DNA from: Desulfosediminicola ganghwensis
GTDB taxonomy: Bacteria > Desulfobacterota > Desulfobulbia > Desulfobulbales > Desulfocapsaceae
Direction: 5' to 3'
Length of the DNA: 64,000 nt
Assembly (NCBI RefSeq): GCF_005116675.2
Contig: NZ_CP050699.1
Span: 2,131,001 to 2,195,000 of the forward strand
This document shows positions 8,372-17,699 of this stretch, in pieces. A program made the translations under genes and the position numbers. Position 1 is the first letter of the stretch, and each line of letters begins with the position of its first letter. The notes below the pieces were generated by a model that had not been told where the DNA came from, did not search any database, and saw only the letters and a list, made by a program, of their open reading frames with translations.

Positions 8372-11300
8372 ATGATATCCCGTCATCGGTTGCACCGCAA
8401 CAAGAGAAGCCCGCAGGTTGTTTGGTCGGTTTTGTTGCTTTTGTTGTTAGTTGTTTTTGCGTTGCCAGTGCAGGCTCGGACTCAACCTGAGAAGAAGGTG
8501 CTTCTCCTGAACTCATACAGTTACAGTCATAAGTGGACACGAAATATTACTGAAGCTGTGAGTAAATCTTATGCCAATGACTCAGGTGTGGACCTGGTGA
8601 TTGAGTTCATGGATACGAAGCGGTATCAATTCCCTCAACATTTTGAAAGCCTATTTAAGCTATATAAAAGCAAATATAAAGATACTGTATTTGATGTAAT
8701 CATCACTTCAGACGATAACGCTGTCAATTTTGCTCTGGAATACCGGCAGGCGCTATTTCCTGAGGTTCCGATCATATTTTGCGGCGTCAATAATATCGCA
8801 CTGCCGGAGAGGCCTGATTTTGTAAATATTACCGGAATGTTGGAAGTAGTGGGTATAGGCGAGACATTAGAGCTGATCTCCAGGCTTCATCCTGATTTGA
8901 CAGGATTATACATAGTGAATGAGCCCAATACTGTCTCTGGTAAGGTAGCACATGGAAGTTTTGACCATCATCTTGCTGGGTTCAGCAACCAATTTACATC
9001 GTTCTGGCTTGAAAATTTATCAGATGAGGAACTGAAGCAAACTCTGGTCGATTTAGACCCAAACAGTGCTGTCCTGCTGCTATCATTTTTCCCTGACGAA
9101 GAAAATAAGACGTTCACCATCGAAGAGGGAGCTCGCTTCATTTCCGCAGCATCACCAAGGCCCATTTATTCGATGTGGGAGTATTTTCTGGGCGAAGGTA
9201 TTGTCGGGGGAATGCTTACCTCTGGCACCTATCAAGGTTTTGCGGCCGCAGAAATGGCTATGGATTTGCTTTCCGGCAAGAAAGCGGACACTATCCCTGT
9301 TGTTTCATCCTCTGTAAATCAATTCATGTTTGATTATACTCAACTCAAACGTTTCGGCATCAACATCGATGAATTGCCCCAAGAGAGCATAATCATAAAC
9401 AAACCTTCAACTACCTTGATGAAATATCGATACCAGTTGCTGATTGCAACTGTCATCATCGCGATGCTGGTTTGTATCTGTTTTGTGCTGGTGATGAATA
9501 TCAAGGCCAGACAAGTGGCGGAGGCAAAGCTGAAGAACGTCAATCTACAGCTTCAAAACCTGCTGACTACACGGGAAGAAGAGCTCGATCAGATCAAGCA
9601 TACAGAGCAGGCTCTTAAGGATTCCCAGCAGGCGACGGAAGAGGCAAATAAGGCGATGCGGTTGAATATGGCCCATCTGCGCACCCTGGTTGAAACAATA
9701 CCGGATCTTGTCTGGCTCAAGGACAAGGATGGGGTATTCCTTTTGTGTAATCAGCGATTTGGGCGTTTATTTGGTGCTTCGGAAGCGGAGATCGTAGGAA
9801 AAACAGACTTCGATTTCGTTGACAAGGACCTGGCCCAGTTTTTCAGAGAAAATGACAATGCAGCGATAGCGGCGGGTAGATCTGTCGTCAATGAAGAGAC
9901 TGTAACGTATAAAGATGACTGTCATATTGAGGAACTTGAGACTATTAAAACACCTATGTACGATGATCAGGGAAACCTTATTGGTGTTTTAGGAGTAGCG
10001 CGCGATATTACGAAAAGAAATCGCATTGCTGAAGAGCTGAAGGAAAGTGAAATGAGGTTCAAGGCTCTTCATAATGCATCGTTTAGCGGAATACTTATTC
10101 ATGACCAAGGAGAGATTATTGACTGCAATCAGGGGTTTGCAGATATTTCAGGATACACGATACAGGAACTTGTCGGTACGAATGCATTGCAGCTCATTGA
10201 TATCCCATTCCGGGATACAGTCATCAGTCACATGCAAACAAGTCACGAAAAACCCTATGAAGCTATGGGTATTCGAAAGAATGGCGAAAAATTTCCTATA
10301 CGGCTGGAAGCGAGAAATATACCCTACCGTGGAAAGACTGCAAGGGTTGTTGAGATACGTGATATTTCCCTTTATAAAAAGGCTGAAGAGCAGCTTCGAG
10401 ACAGTGAGCTCAGACATAGGGTGATATTTGAAAATTCTCCATTAGCAATGGTTCGTTTCAGTGCTGAAGGAAGGATCCTGGACTGCAATGACCATTTCGT
10501 TGAGTTGATGGGGAGTTCCAGAGCGAAGTTGATTGATTTTGATATGGTTGGCAGAACCAACAAAATTATGCGTGATTCCCTGGTAAAAGCTCTTCAAGGA
10601 ACACCGTCTTCCTATGAAGACTACTATACTTCGATCACAGGCAATAAAAAGACCTACCTGCATGTGCAGTTCAATCCTGTGAATATTGACCAGTCGCCGA
10701 CAGAGGTTATTGCAACGTTGGAGGATTTCAGTGATCGTAAAGAAGCACAGGACAAGCTGCGCCAGGCCAAAGAACAGGCCGAAGTGGCAAGCCATGCAAA
10801 ATCCGAGTTTCTGGCGAATATGAGTCATGAAATTCGTACACCACTTAATGGTATCGTCGGCATGTTAAAGCTACTCCACACCACCGATGTCGATGAGGAA
10901 CAGCGTGAATATCTCGACAAGGCTGAAAAATCGTCCAGGCGCTTAACGCAATTACTGTCGAATATTCTCGATCTCTCCCGTATAGAAGCGGAGAAACTTC
11001 AAATAGAGGAAAATGAGTTCAGAATTCAGGATCAAAGGGAGGCGGTACTGGAGACTTTCGGGGGGCTGGCCTGCGAGAAGGGACTGAGTTTGAAATTTGA
11101 AATTGACGATAATATGCCATCTGTTCTGGTGGGGGATGGCATTCGGTTAGGGCAGATTTTCTTTAATTTAGTGGGAAATGCCTTGAAGTTTACAGAAAGT
11201 GGGGGAGTAACGGTTAACGCGTATCAACTGCCTGGTGGAACCGAAGATTCAATTCGTGCCCTGTTTACGATATCTGATACGGGAATAGGGCTTTCCGATG

Positions 11301-11947
11301 AGAATATCAAGACGATATTTGAGTCATTCGAACAAGTCGAAGGGCAGTATGCGCGGCAGTACCAAGGCGCAGGATTAGGCCTTGCCATCGTCAAGAAACT
11401 GGTAGCTTTGATGCAGGGCACCATTGCGATTAGTGATGTTGAGGGTGGCGGCACTTGTTTTTACGTTTCTTTACCATTTCGCTTGTCTTCAGCTAAGGGG
11501 CATAAAATTTCTGAGTCATCATATGATTGGTCATGGGACGTTGACGGAAATCGTAAAATTCTGGTGGCCGAGGATGATGAGATAAGCCTGTTGGTGATGA
11601 AGAGAATCCTGGAAAAGATTGGCTATCAGGTGGCAACTGCAAGCAATGGTGAACAAGCCCTCAAGCATCTTAAAGAACATATAACTGATCTGGTAATCAT
11701 GGATGTGCAGATGCCGGTCCTGGATGGCATAGAGGCAACCCGGGCTATACGATCCGGCAAGGTGGGGGAGAAAAACAAGAATGTGCCAATAGTCACATTA
11801 ACTGCCTATGCGATGAACGGAGATGGACAAAAATTTATGGACGCTGGAATAGACGGATATCTAACCAAACCCGTTGAGGTCGATCAACTCAGTGTGATGC
11901 TCAAAAGGCTTATTGACAAAGAAGAGGCGATGGGGATAGGGGGCTAA
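8372..11947 (+). CDS. Hybrid sensor histidine kinase with ABC-type periplasmic sensor, three PAS domains and receiver
   Basis: About 1191 residues from the ATG at 8372; an in-frame TTG at 8351 would add seven. The order is: signal/TM helix ([20 protein letters not shown]), periplasmic domain of about 300 residues of the ABC-substrate-binding-like type ([33 protein letters not shown]), a second TM near residues 355-378, coiled coil, three PAS domains ([59 protein letters not shown]), HisKA with the phospho-accepting His in [12 protein letters not shown], HATPase_c ([33 protein letters not shown]) and a receiver with DVQMPVLDG as phosphoacceptor and the switch Lys in YLTKPVE. No partner regulator is adjacent. 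It senses an unknown ligand outside the cytoplasm and lies between tRNA-Phe copies B and C. Confidence 0.93.
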   Translation: MISRHRLHRNKRSPQVVWSVLLLLLLVVFALPVQARTQPEKKVLLLNSYSYSHKWTRNITEAVSKSYANDSGVDLVIEFMDTKRYQFPQHFESLFKLYKSKYKDTVFDVIITSDDNAVNFALEYRQALFPEVPIIFCGVNNIALPERPDFVNITGMLEVVGIGETLELISRLHPDLTGLYIVNEPNTVSGKVAHGSFDHHLAGFSNQFTSFWLENLSDEELKQTLVDLDPNSAVLLLSFFPDEENKTFTIEEGARFISAASPRPIYSMWEYFLGEGIVGGMLTSGTYQGFAAAEMAMDLLSGKKADTIPVVSSSVNQFMFDYTQLKRFGINIDELPQESIIINKPSTTLMKYRYQLLIATVIIAMLVCICFVLVMNIKARQVAEAKLKNVNLQLQNLLTTREEELDQIKHTEQALKDSQQATEEANKAMRLNMAHLRTLVETIPDLVWLKDKDGVFLLCNQRFGRLFGASEAEIVGKTDFDFVDKDLAQFFRENDNAAIAAGRSVVNEETVTYKDDCHIEELETIKTPMYDDQGNLIGVLGVARDITKRNRIAEELKESEMRFKALHNASFSGILIHDQGEIIDCNQGFADISGYTIQELVGTNALQLIDIPFRDTVISHMQTSHEKPYEAMGIRKNGEKFPIRLEARNIPYRGKTARVVEIRDISLYKKAEEQLRDSELRHRVIFENSPLAMVRFSAEGRILDCNDHFVELMGSSRAKLIDFDMVGRTNKIMRDSLVKALQGTPSSYEDYYTSITGNKKTYLHVQFNPVNIDQSPTEVIATLEDFSDRKEAQDKLRQAKEQAEVASHAKSEFLANMSHEIRTPLNGIVGMLKLLHTTDVDEEQREYLDKAEKSSRRLTQLLSNILDLSRIEAEKLQIEENEFRIQDQREAVLETFGGLACEKGLSLKFEIDDNMPSVLVGDGIRLGQIFFNLVGNALKFTESGGVTVNAYQLPGGTEDSIRALFTISDTGIGLSDENIKTIFESFEQVEGQYARQYQGAGLGLAIVKKLVALMQGTIAISDVEGGGTCFYVSLPFRLSSAKGHKISESSYDWSWDVDGNRKILVAEDDEISLLVMKRILEKIGYQVATASNGEQALKHLKEHITDLVIMDVQMPVLDGIEATRAIRSGKVGEKNKNVPIVTLTAYAMNGDGQKFMDAGIDGYLTKPVEVDQLSVMLKRLIDKEEAMGIGG

Positions 11948-11973
11948 CCCCGATAAACGGGACTCTTTTTAGT

Positions 11974-11989
11974 CCCCCCTCGAGGGGGG
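11974..11989. repeat. GC-rich perfect palindrome after the kinase gene
   Basis: CCCCCCTCGAGGGGGG follows the kinase stop by about 27 bases. It could form a strong hairpin, but no T run follows on the plus strand, so termination is uncertain. Confidence 0.5.
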
Positions 11990-12334
11990 TAGGTACCTTA
12001 GGTGTATCCCTTAATATATTTGTTTGAAAAACAATTTCAGTATTTTTTTCTTTTGGTAGTGAACATAGATATCTATCGGAGTTAGAACGCCAATCGAGGA
12101 TTGGCAGCATCAACCAGAACATGGTGGTGTCGTGGCTGACGCGGAACAAGGATAAGGGCACCAGCTTCGCCTACACCTTCACCATGCCGAACATTTGCTC
12201 CGGTGCCGTCTCCTTGAAACGTGACCAGCGCAGATGATCTTGTTTTGGGCCTAAGATAGGCTCCTCGATCTGGTCCCCGGTTCGGGCGACCATGGGACCG
12301 TGTAGCGTATGCCAGTCAAGGCCCTCCTCCTTCA

Positions 12335-12445
12335 CCTTGCCGTCTGATCTGTAGCGGATGAAAAAGTAACGATCGAAGCCGACACCATGCTCGCAGGTGC
12401 TATGCAAACGATATCTCGTCCCACATTCTCTGTGTTAAGTGAGAT
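12335..12445 (-). pseudogene. N-terminal scrap of a phage-type tyrosine integrase
   Basis: The minus strand reads TRYRLHSTCEHGVGFDRYFF followed by IRYRSDGKVKEEGL. This matches the arm-binding N-terminus of phage integrases, in which R-Y-R-x-H-x-T-x-x-H-G-V is followed by D-R-Y-F-x-I-R-Y and a K-x-EEGLGW motif. The frame then passes into sequence that does not look like integrase (ending at 12171), so only about 35 residues remain. It lies about 100 bp from tRNA-Phe fragment C, where an integrase gene would be expected. Confidence 0.65.
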
Positions 12446-12541
12446 GAATTTCAGAGAAGATATATACAGATAGTTATCTATTACTGCTGTGGGATAATGG
12501 AGGGTTGAGGAGGCGGGATGAAGTATTATGAGAGTAGAAAA

Positions 12542-12592
12542 AACGGACTGAAAATCCGTGTGTCCCTGGTTCGATTCCTGGTCTCGGCACCA
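12542..12592 (+). pseudogene. 3' fragment of tRNA-Phe, copy C (att-like)
   Basis: 51 bases from the anticodon stem (AACGGACTGAAAATCC) through the encoded CCA are identical to copy A. Everything 5' of the anticodon stem is replaced by unrelated sequence (GAGAGTAGAAA). A 3'-terminal fragment next to an integrase scrap is the expected footprint of site-specific integration into a tRNA gene. Confidence 0.92.
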
Positions 12593-12601
12593 TTTAGATA
12601 G

Positions 12602-12638
12602 AAAGCCCTTTCAGCAACATGCTGGAAGGGCTTTTTTT
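12602..12638 (+). terminator. Terminator copy after tRNA fragment C
   Basis: The same AGCCCTTTCAGCA / TGCTGGAAGGGCT hairpin as behind copy A, with seven T. Downstream the sequence diverges at once from copies A and E. Confidence 0.85.
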
Positions 12639-13180
12639 ATGCCCCTACCTTTTTATTCCCATTCCCACCGATTCTCTCACTGTTGGTATTTTCATCTCCT
12701 AAAGAAATATATGTGCTACCAGCTAACCAGAGCGCCCATTCGTTCAGATTGGGGCAGGTTTAAAGTTTTTGCATTACATCGCAGTGGCTTATCTTTCCCA
12801 CGAAAAAAGTGGAAAGGATTGTGTTTCATCGACACACTCTCCCCCAATGGTTTATTGCTGATAATTGTCAGTTGCCTCGAAAAATAGCGGGCACGTGTGT
12901 TACAAACGTACCGCAACAAGTTGTTAGATATCATGAATTTGTCGAGATGGCGGAGTGGCCTAGTAGCGTTGTACTTGAGCTTTGGTCTTTTTTTGAGAAT
13001 TGGAAACTAAAAACCTAACCGGATGTTATTTTTGACTTGACAACCAGGCTGGCTTGTGAGAAAGAAAAGAGGAATTGCTAAAGTGTCGACATTCGGCATT
13101 ATGAAGTTAAGGTCGGGTTTGAGATGTGGTGTCTGAAAGCCGACGGTAAAATAGTCCATGGTGGATATATGAGCGCCTAA
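12639..13180. other. Intergenic, no gene recognised
   Basis: Overlapping short frames on both strands (about 12716-13018) lack family signals. AAGGAG at 13179-13184 is the only site of note, a possible ribosome binding site for the RidA gene. Confidence 0.4.
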
Positions 13181-13567
13181 GGAGTTGAAAAGAAAGTAGT
13201 TGAAACAAGCAAAGCACCGGGAGCAGTTGGCCAGTATTCACAGGCTGTACAGGCTGGAAATCTTCTGTTCACATCGGGTCAGTTGCCAATTGATCCGGCA
13301 TCTGGATTGTTTCCCGAGGGGCCGATTGCTTTGCGGGCGCATCAGGTTCTGAAAAACCTTAAAGCCGTTGTGCAGGCAGCTGGAGCAAGCTTGAACGATG
13401 TGATTAAAACTACCGTATTCCTTTCTGATATCTCAGATTTTAAAGAAGTGAACGAGGTGTACGCGCAGTACTTCAATGAACCATTTCCGGCACGCAGTGC
13501 TGTGCAGGTGGCAGCGCTTCCTCTGGGAGCGGATATAGAAATTGAAGCGGTTGTTCTTGTTAAGTGA
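13181..13567 (+). CDS. RidA (YjgF/UK114) family enamine/imine deaminase without a canonical start codon
   Basis: RidA proteins hydrolyse reactive 2-aminoacrylate and related imines released by PLP enzymes. The conserved core is complete: SKAPGAVGQYSQAVQAGN near the start, FTSGQLPID, then FPARSAVQVAALPLGADIEI with the key Arg and Glu. Homology runs back to about 13187 just after an in-frame TAA (13178-13180), but no ATG, GTG or TTG lies in that stretch. The first canonical start, TTG at 13283, would drop about 33 conserved residues. Either a rare start is used, or the start codon has been lost. The next gene is a D-cysteine desulfhydrase, whose aminoacrylate product is the RidA substrate, so a working partnership is likely. 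Confidence 0.8.
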   Translation, partial: GVEKKVVETSKAPGAVGQYSQAVQAGNLLFTSGQLPIDPASGLFPEGPIALRAHQVLKNLKAVVQAAGASLNDVIKTTVFLSDISDFKEVNEVYAQYFNEPFPARSAVQVAALPLGADIEIEAVVLVK

Positions 13568-13630
13568 GCAACCATACATATAATTATTTTTGTTAGGTAA
13601 CCACCCAACCATACATATACGAGGTGTCAG

Positions 13631-14629
13631 ATGAATCTCACCAAATTCCCTAAAAGAAATTACGTTATTGAGCCAACCCCAATCGAAGCTTTACCAGCCT
13701 TTTCAAGGGCACTTGGCGGTAAAGTGAATGTTTTTATTAAGCGCGATGACTTGCTGCCCGGTTGCAGTGGTGGCAATAAAACCAGAAAACTCGACTTCTG
13801 CATTGCAGACGCTATTGCCAATGGAGCGGACACCATTATTACCTGTGGTGCAGTACAATCCAATCACTGTCGTCTTACCCTATCCTGGGCAGTAAAAGAA
13901 GAAATGGATTGTCATCTCATTCTCGAAGAGCGTGTTCCCGGTAGTTATAAGGAAGCTGGGTCTGGTAATAACTTTCTTTTCCAGCTCATGGGTGTAAAGA
14001 GCACTACCGTTGTGCCCGGTGGTTCCAATATGCCCGGCGAGATGGAAAAACTTGCTGAAAAACTGAAAGCTGAGGGCAAAAAGCCGTATATCATCCCGGG
14101 CGGTGCATCCAATGCGATCGGTGCCACCGGCTATGTCGCTTGTGCTCAGGAAATTCAGCAGCAGCTTTTCGAGCAGGATTTAAACATTGACCACATTGTC
14201 GTGCCGAGTGGCAGTGCTGGTACACACGCCGGAATGGTGGTTGGTTTCTATGGCACAAACTCTGGTATACCCGTGACCGGTATCAATGTCAGCCGCCCTA
14301 AATCTGTTCAGGAAGAGATTGTTCATAAGCTGGCCGTTGAAACTGCGGAGCGGCTTGGTGTTCGTGGAGAGCTGCCAGCAAGTGAGATCTCCTGCTTTGA
14401 TAACTATGTTGGCCCAGGCTACTCCCTGCCAACCGATGGTATGATTGAGGCTGTGAAGCTTCTCGCTCGGACGGAAGCGATCCTGCTCGATCCGGTTTAT
14501 TCAGGTAAAGCAATGGCTGGGCTTATAGATCTGGTACGAAATGACCATTTTGCTTCCGGTTCGAACGTGATGTTTCTACATACCGGCGGCTCTCCAGCAC
14601 TCTATGCATACCTCGATACGTTTATGTAA
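13631..14629 (+). CDS. dcyD: D-cysteine desulfhydrase-type PLP enzyme
   Basis: A 332-residue fold-type II PLP enzyme of the ACC deaminase/D-cysteine desulfhydrase group. It would convert D-cysteine to pyruvate, sulfide and ammonia. The PLP lysine is in SGGNKTRKLDF (near residue 56) and QSNHCR follows near residue 78; the phosphate-binding loop SGSAGTHAG is near residue 196. Length fits the family. The related L-cysteate sulfo-lyase cannot be excluded from sequence alone and would suit a sulfite-producing organism. It sits between RidA and a TRAP transporter, so the likely pathway is uptake of a small amino or sulfonated acid followed by beta-elimination. An ATG with GAGGTG upstream supports the start. 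Confidence 0.85.
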   Translation: MNLTKFPKRNYVIEPTPIEALPAFSRALGGKVNVFIKRDDLLPGCSGGNKTRKLDFCIADAIANGADTIITCGAVQSNHCRLTLSWAVKEEMDCHLILEERVPGSYKEAGSGNNFLFQLMGVKSTTVVPGGSNMPGEMEKLAEKLKAEGKKPYIIPGGASNAIGATGYVACAQEIQQQLFEQDLNIDHIVVPSGSAGTHAGMVVGFYGTNSGIPVTGINVSRPKSVQEEIVHKLAVETAERLGVRGELPASEISCFDNYVGPGYSLPTDGMIEAVKLLARTEAILLDPVYSGKAMAGLIDLVRNDHFASGSNVMFLHTGGSPALYAYLDTFM

Positions 14630-14635
14630 ACCGCG

Positions 14636-14676
14636 ATACCCTGCCTTGGTGGTACCTTTTCTCTATGGCAGGGTAT
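14636..14676 (+). promoter_or_regulatory. Intercistronic hairpin between dcyD and dctP
   Basis: ATACCCTGCC (14636-14645) and GGCAGGGTAT (14667-14676) are exact complements around a 21-nt loop, with no T run. It may stabilise or partly end the upstream transcript. About 90 bases remain to the dctP start. Confidence 0.5.
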
Positions 14677-14768
14677 GGCTTATAGAAAGTGTGTAATTCA
14701 GGCTTACACACATGATCCGAAAGCATTCGGAGTTGTTTTCGGAACAATAAAATCTTCAGGAGGAGAAC

Positions 14769-15764
14769 ATGAAAACCTTAAAGTCCATTTTTACCGCAGT
14801 AACGCTCTGTCTGTGCATGGGAGTGACTTCCGCTCTTGCAGGACCGACAGTTATCAAACTCGCCCACCCTAACGTGCCGCAACATCCAATGGGCCAGGCG
14901 TTTATCAAATTCAAAGAGTTGATAGAAGAAAGAAGTAATGGTGCATTCCGGGTTGATATTTTTGACAGCTCAAAGTTTGGTAACTTTGACAGTGTTGTCC
15001 AGGGACTTCAGCTGAATATGCTGCAAATGGGTTCTGCTTCAACGCCAAACCTTTCACCATTTTCGAATGAATTCCTTATCTTTGATCTGCCGTTTCTCTT
15101 TCCTGATTATCCTTCAACAGATAAAATCACCGATGGTCCCATTGGTATGAATGCCACAAAAGCGCTGGAAAGTAGTGGTATTATCGGACTGGGATATATT
15201 GAAATCGGCTTTCGTAATCTCTGGAACAACAATAGAGCAATTACGACCCTCGAGGACGCAAAAGGGTTAAAGATCCGTTCAACACCCTCCAAGGCACATA
15301 TCGCCACACTCAAAGCTCTTGGAATCAACCCTACCCCAATTTCCTGGGGTGAAGTCTATACCGCGATGCAGCAAAAGACCGTTGATGGAATTGACATCGA
15401 TCTGAACCTCGCCTGGCACAATAACTTTCCGGAAGTGAACAATCATGTGACCATCGTCAACAGTCTCTTCAGTCCGCACCTTGTGATGATTTCGAAACGA
15501 TTCCTTGACAGCCAGTCGCCTGAGGACCAAGAGCTTATCATTACCACTTTTGAAGAGGTGAAGCTCTATGAGCGCAAGCTCATTCGTGACGGTGAAAAGG
15601 AAATCATGAAAAAACTTGCCGACCAAGGTGTAACCGTTACTGTTCTCTCTCCTGAAGAGCGACAGCGCTGGGCTGATGCAACTGCTGGGGTCTACGCTCA
15701 ATTTGAAGAGAAAATTGGGAAAGAACTGATCGAAAAAGCCAAAGCTACCATTGCCGGTGAATAA
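14769..15764 (+). CDS. dctP: TRAP transporter solute-binding protein (DctP family)
   Basis: A 331-residue periplasmic binding protein. The signal peptide (KSIFTAVTLCLCMGVTSALA, cleavage near residue 25) is followed by the DctP fold: IKLAHPNVPQHPMGQAF, the carboxylate-binding Arg in GLKIRSTPSK, and TYTAMQQKTVDGID-like sequence at EVYTAMQQKTVDGID. The start has a strong AGGAGGA ribosome site. It would capture a carboxylate or sulfonate substrate for the DctQM membrane pair that follows. The substrate is not given by sequence; the neighbouring desulfhydrase suggests a cysteine-like acid. Confidence 0.93.
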   Translation: MKTLKSIFTAVTLCLCMGVTSALAGPTVIKLAHPNVPQHPMGQAFIKFKELIEERSNGAFRVDIFDSSKFGNFDSVVQGLQLNMLQMGSASTPNLSPFSNEFLIFDLPFLFPDYPSTDKITDGPIGMNATKALESSGIIGLGYIEIGFRNLWNNNRAITTLEDAKGLKIRSTPSKAHIATLKALGINPTPISWGEVYTAMQQKTVDGIDIDLNLAWHNNFPEVNNHVTIVNSLFSPHLVMISKRFLDSQSPEDQELIITTFEEVKLYERKLIRDGEKEIMKKLADQGVTVTVLSPEERQRWADATAGVYAQFEEKIGKELIEKAKATIAGE

Positions 15765-15775
15765 GCGCATTTGAT

Positions 15776-15804
15776 ATACCGGATGGTGAAATGCCATCCG
15801 GTAT
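15776..15804 (+). promoter_or_regulatory. Hairpin between dctP and dctQ
   Basis: Exact 11-bp arms ATACCGGATGG and CCATCCGGTAT with a 7-nt loop and no T run. Such hairpins between a binding-protein gene and its permease genes commonly give higher expression of the binding protein by protecting its mRNA. Confidence 0.7.
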
Positions 15805-15828
15805 TACGAGACAATGGAGAGTTTGACC

Positions 15829-16329
15829 ATGAAGAATAAGCCAAAATCGATGCTTCCCAGTGTCGAGATGATTATTGCATCTGTATCACTGGTAATGATG
15901 ACAGGCATAACCGCAGTCCAAGTATTTAACCGATACGTTCTTCAAAGTTCCCTTGACTGGTCTGAAGAACTTGCCCGCTATCTTTTCATCTGGTCCGTAT
16001 ATGTCGGATGCAGCTACGCGACACAAATGGACAGACATTTGGAAGTAACCATATTACGAACTGCCTTCAAGGGGAAATTTGCTCGACCGATAACCATTCT
16101 CGCTTCAATTTTCACCTGCATATTTTGTTTCTTTACCACCGTTCTCGGGGTGAAATTTATCATCTTCCTGGCCGGTACCGGACAAAAAACTCCGGCTCTT
16201 GAAGTAAGTGCCTACTGGGTATTCCTCTGTCTGCCTCTTGGCCTTGGATTTATGGGACTCAGGACATTAGAGAGATTGTATTGGTTATTAACAGGAAAGA
16301 TCAATCCTGCAGAAATAGAGATTAATTAA
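15829..16329 (+). CDS. dctQ: TRAP transporter small permease (DctQ family)
   Basis: About 166 residues with four hydrophobic segments. The family motif is readable as Q-x-x-x-RY ... S-x-DWSEELARYLFIW (residues about 30-60), with the conserved WSEE-A-R and the W-x-x-x-x-G-C-x-x-A motif after it. The ATG at 15829 is chosen because GGAGA lies seven bases before it; an in-frame ATG at 15814 overlaps that site. It forms the membrane complex with DctM, eight bases downstream in effect, and takes solute from DctP. Confidence 0.9.
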   Translation: MKNKPKSMLPSVEMIIASVSLVMMTGITAVQVFNRYVLQSSLDWSEELARYLFIWSVYVGCSYATQMDRHLEVTILRTAFKGKFARPITILASIFTCIFCFFTTVLGVKFIIFLAGTGQKTPALEVSAYWVFLCLPLGLGFMGLRTLERLYWLLTGKINPAEIEIN

Positions 16330-16342
16330 GGAGTAGTTGACA

Positions 16343-17626
16343 ATGGACTTAGCCATCATATTGACCTTTATTGCCTTGGCAACATTTCTCCTCTTAAGCG
16401 TCCCCATAGGCGTCGCTATTGGCTTAAGTGTTGTTGTCGGAATGACTTTCAGCGACATGCTGCCGTATGAATTTCTTATACAGAAAATGATTACATCCCT
16501 GGATGTATTCCCTCTTATGGCTGTGCCATTTTTTATCATGGCAGGTGAAATAATGCAGAAGGGGAGCATGGCTCAAAGGCTCCTTGCAGTATCCCGCTCC
16601 CTGGTCGGCCACTTAACTGGCGGCATGGCTCATATTTCTGTTTTAACAAGCTTGTTTTACGGATCCCTGTCAGGTTCTGCACCCGCCACAGTGGCAGCAG
16701 TCGGCGGCATTATGATTCCTGCCATGGAAAAAGAGAAATATTCGAGGTCTTTTGCCACTGCCGTGAATACCGCGGCAGGATGCCTTGGAGTTATCATTCC
16801 TCCGAGTGTACCACTCATCATTTACGGAACCACTGCCGGAGTTTCGGTTGGCGATCTCTTCATCGCCGGTATAATTCCAGGGCTTTTTATCGGTTTTTGC
16901 CTCATGGTTTGCAGCTATTTCCTGGCGAAAAAATATGGCTTTACCGGTACTGGAAAACGAGCCCCTCTAAAAGAGGTTGTTACCACTTTCCGTGATGCAC
17001 TTCCTGCTCTTATGGTTCCGATTATTGTTCTTGGAGGGATCTATGGCGGGCTGACCACCCCGACAGAAGCCGGTGTTATTGCTGTGGTCTATTCTTTGAT
17101 TGTGGAAGGTCTTTTCTTACGTACACTTAGTTGGCAGAAAGTCATTGATGTTTTTAAGGGAACCGCGTTGACAACTTCGTCTATTTTTCTCGTCGTTGCG
17201 ACAGCCACCGCCCTCGGCCAGATTCTGCTCTTTTACAACCTCCCGAATATGCTGGTGGAGATCCTCGTAAGCATCTCTGACAATAAATACATCTTATTGC
17301 CGATAATCCTCATATTCCTGCTTGTCATGGGAACATTTATGGATGCCTTGGCAAACATCCTGATCCTGACACCACTGCTCCTGCCAGTAGTTAAAGTGCT
17401 TGGTGTTGATCCGATCCATTTTGGTATCGTCATGATCATCTGCTCATCAATGGGTTTTTTAACACCGCCTGTAGGAGTGAATCTCTTTGTCGGTTGCAGT
17501 ATTGCAAATATATCAATCGAGAAGCTGAGTGCTGCAGTAATGCCATTTCTGGCAACCATGGTCATGGCGTTGCTGATCCTCACCTTTATTCCAGAGATTA
17601 CCCTGTGGTTGCCGGGCCTGAAGTAG
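16343..17626 (+). CDS. dctM: TRAP transporter large permease (DctM family)
   Basis: About 427 residues with 12 or more hydrophobic segments, the Na+-driven transport subunit. Typical signatures are PFFIMAGEIMQKG, GSLSGSAPATVAAVGGIMIPAM, AAGCLGVIIPPSVPLIIYG and GGLTTPTEAGVIAVVY. The ATG at 16343 is preceded by AAGGAG at a 9-base spacing and is preferred over TTG at 16337. It ends 74 bases before the next gene, consistent with one operon dctPQM plus the 416-aa gene. Confidence 0.93.
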   Translation: MDLAIILTFIALATFLLLSVPIGVAIGLSVVVGMTFSDMLPYEFLIQKMITSLDVFPLMAVPFFIMAGEIMQKGSMAQRLLAVSRSLVGHLTGGMAHISVLTSLFYGSLSGSAPATVAAVGGIMIPAMEKEKYSRSFATAVNTAAGCLGVIIPPSVPLIIYGTTAGVSVGDLFIAGIIPGLFIGFCLMVCSYFLAKKYGFTGTGKRAPLKEVVTTFRDALPALMVPIIVLGGIYGGLTTPTEAGVIAVVYSLIVEGLFLRTLSWQKVIDVFKGTALTTSSIFLVVATATALGQILLFYNLPNMLVEILVSISDNKYILLPIILIFLLVMGTFMDALANILILTPLLLPVVKVLGVDPIHFGIVMIICSSMGFLTPPVGVNLFVGCSIANISIEKLSAAVMPFLATMVMALLILTFIPEITLWLPGLK

Positions 17627-17699
17627 TAGCCTGTGCGATTGCTACGTGCGAGATTCAGTTACGCTCGCTGTTGTACGAAAGACGAAATGTAAGGGATAA

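Noticed and set aside
12558-12887. 109-aa plus-strand frame
   Set aside because: Its first residues are a translation of the tRNA-Phe fragment and terminator; no domain is visible.
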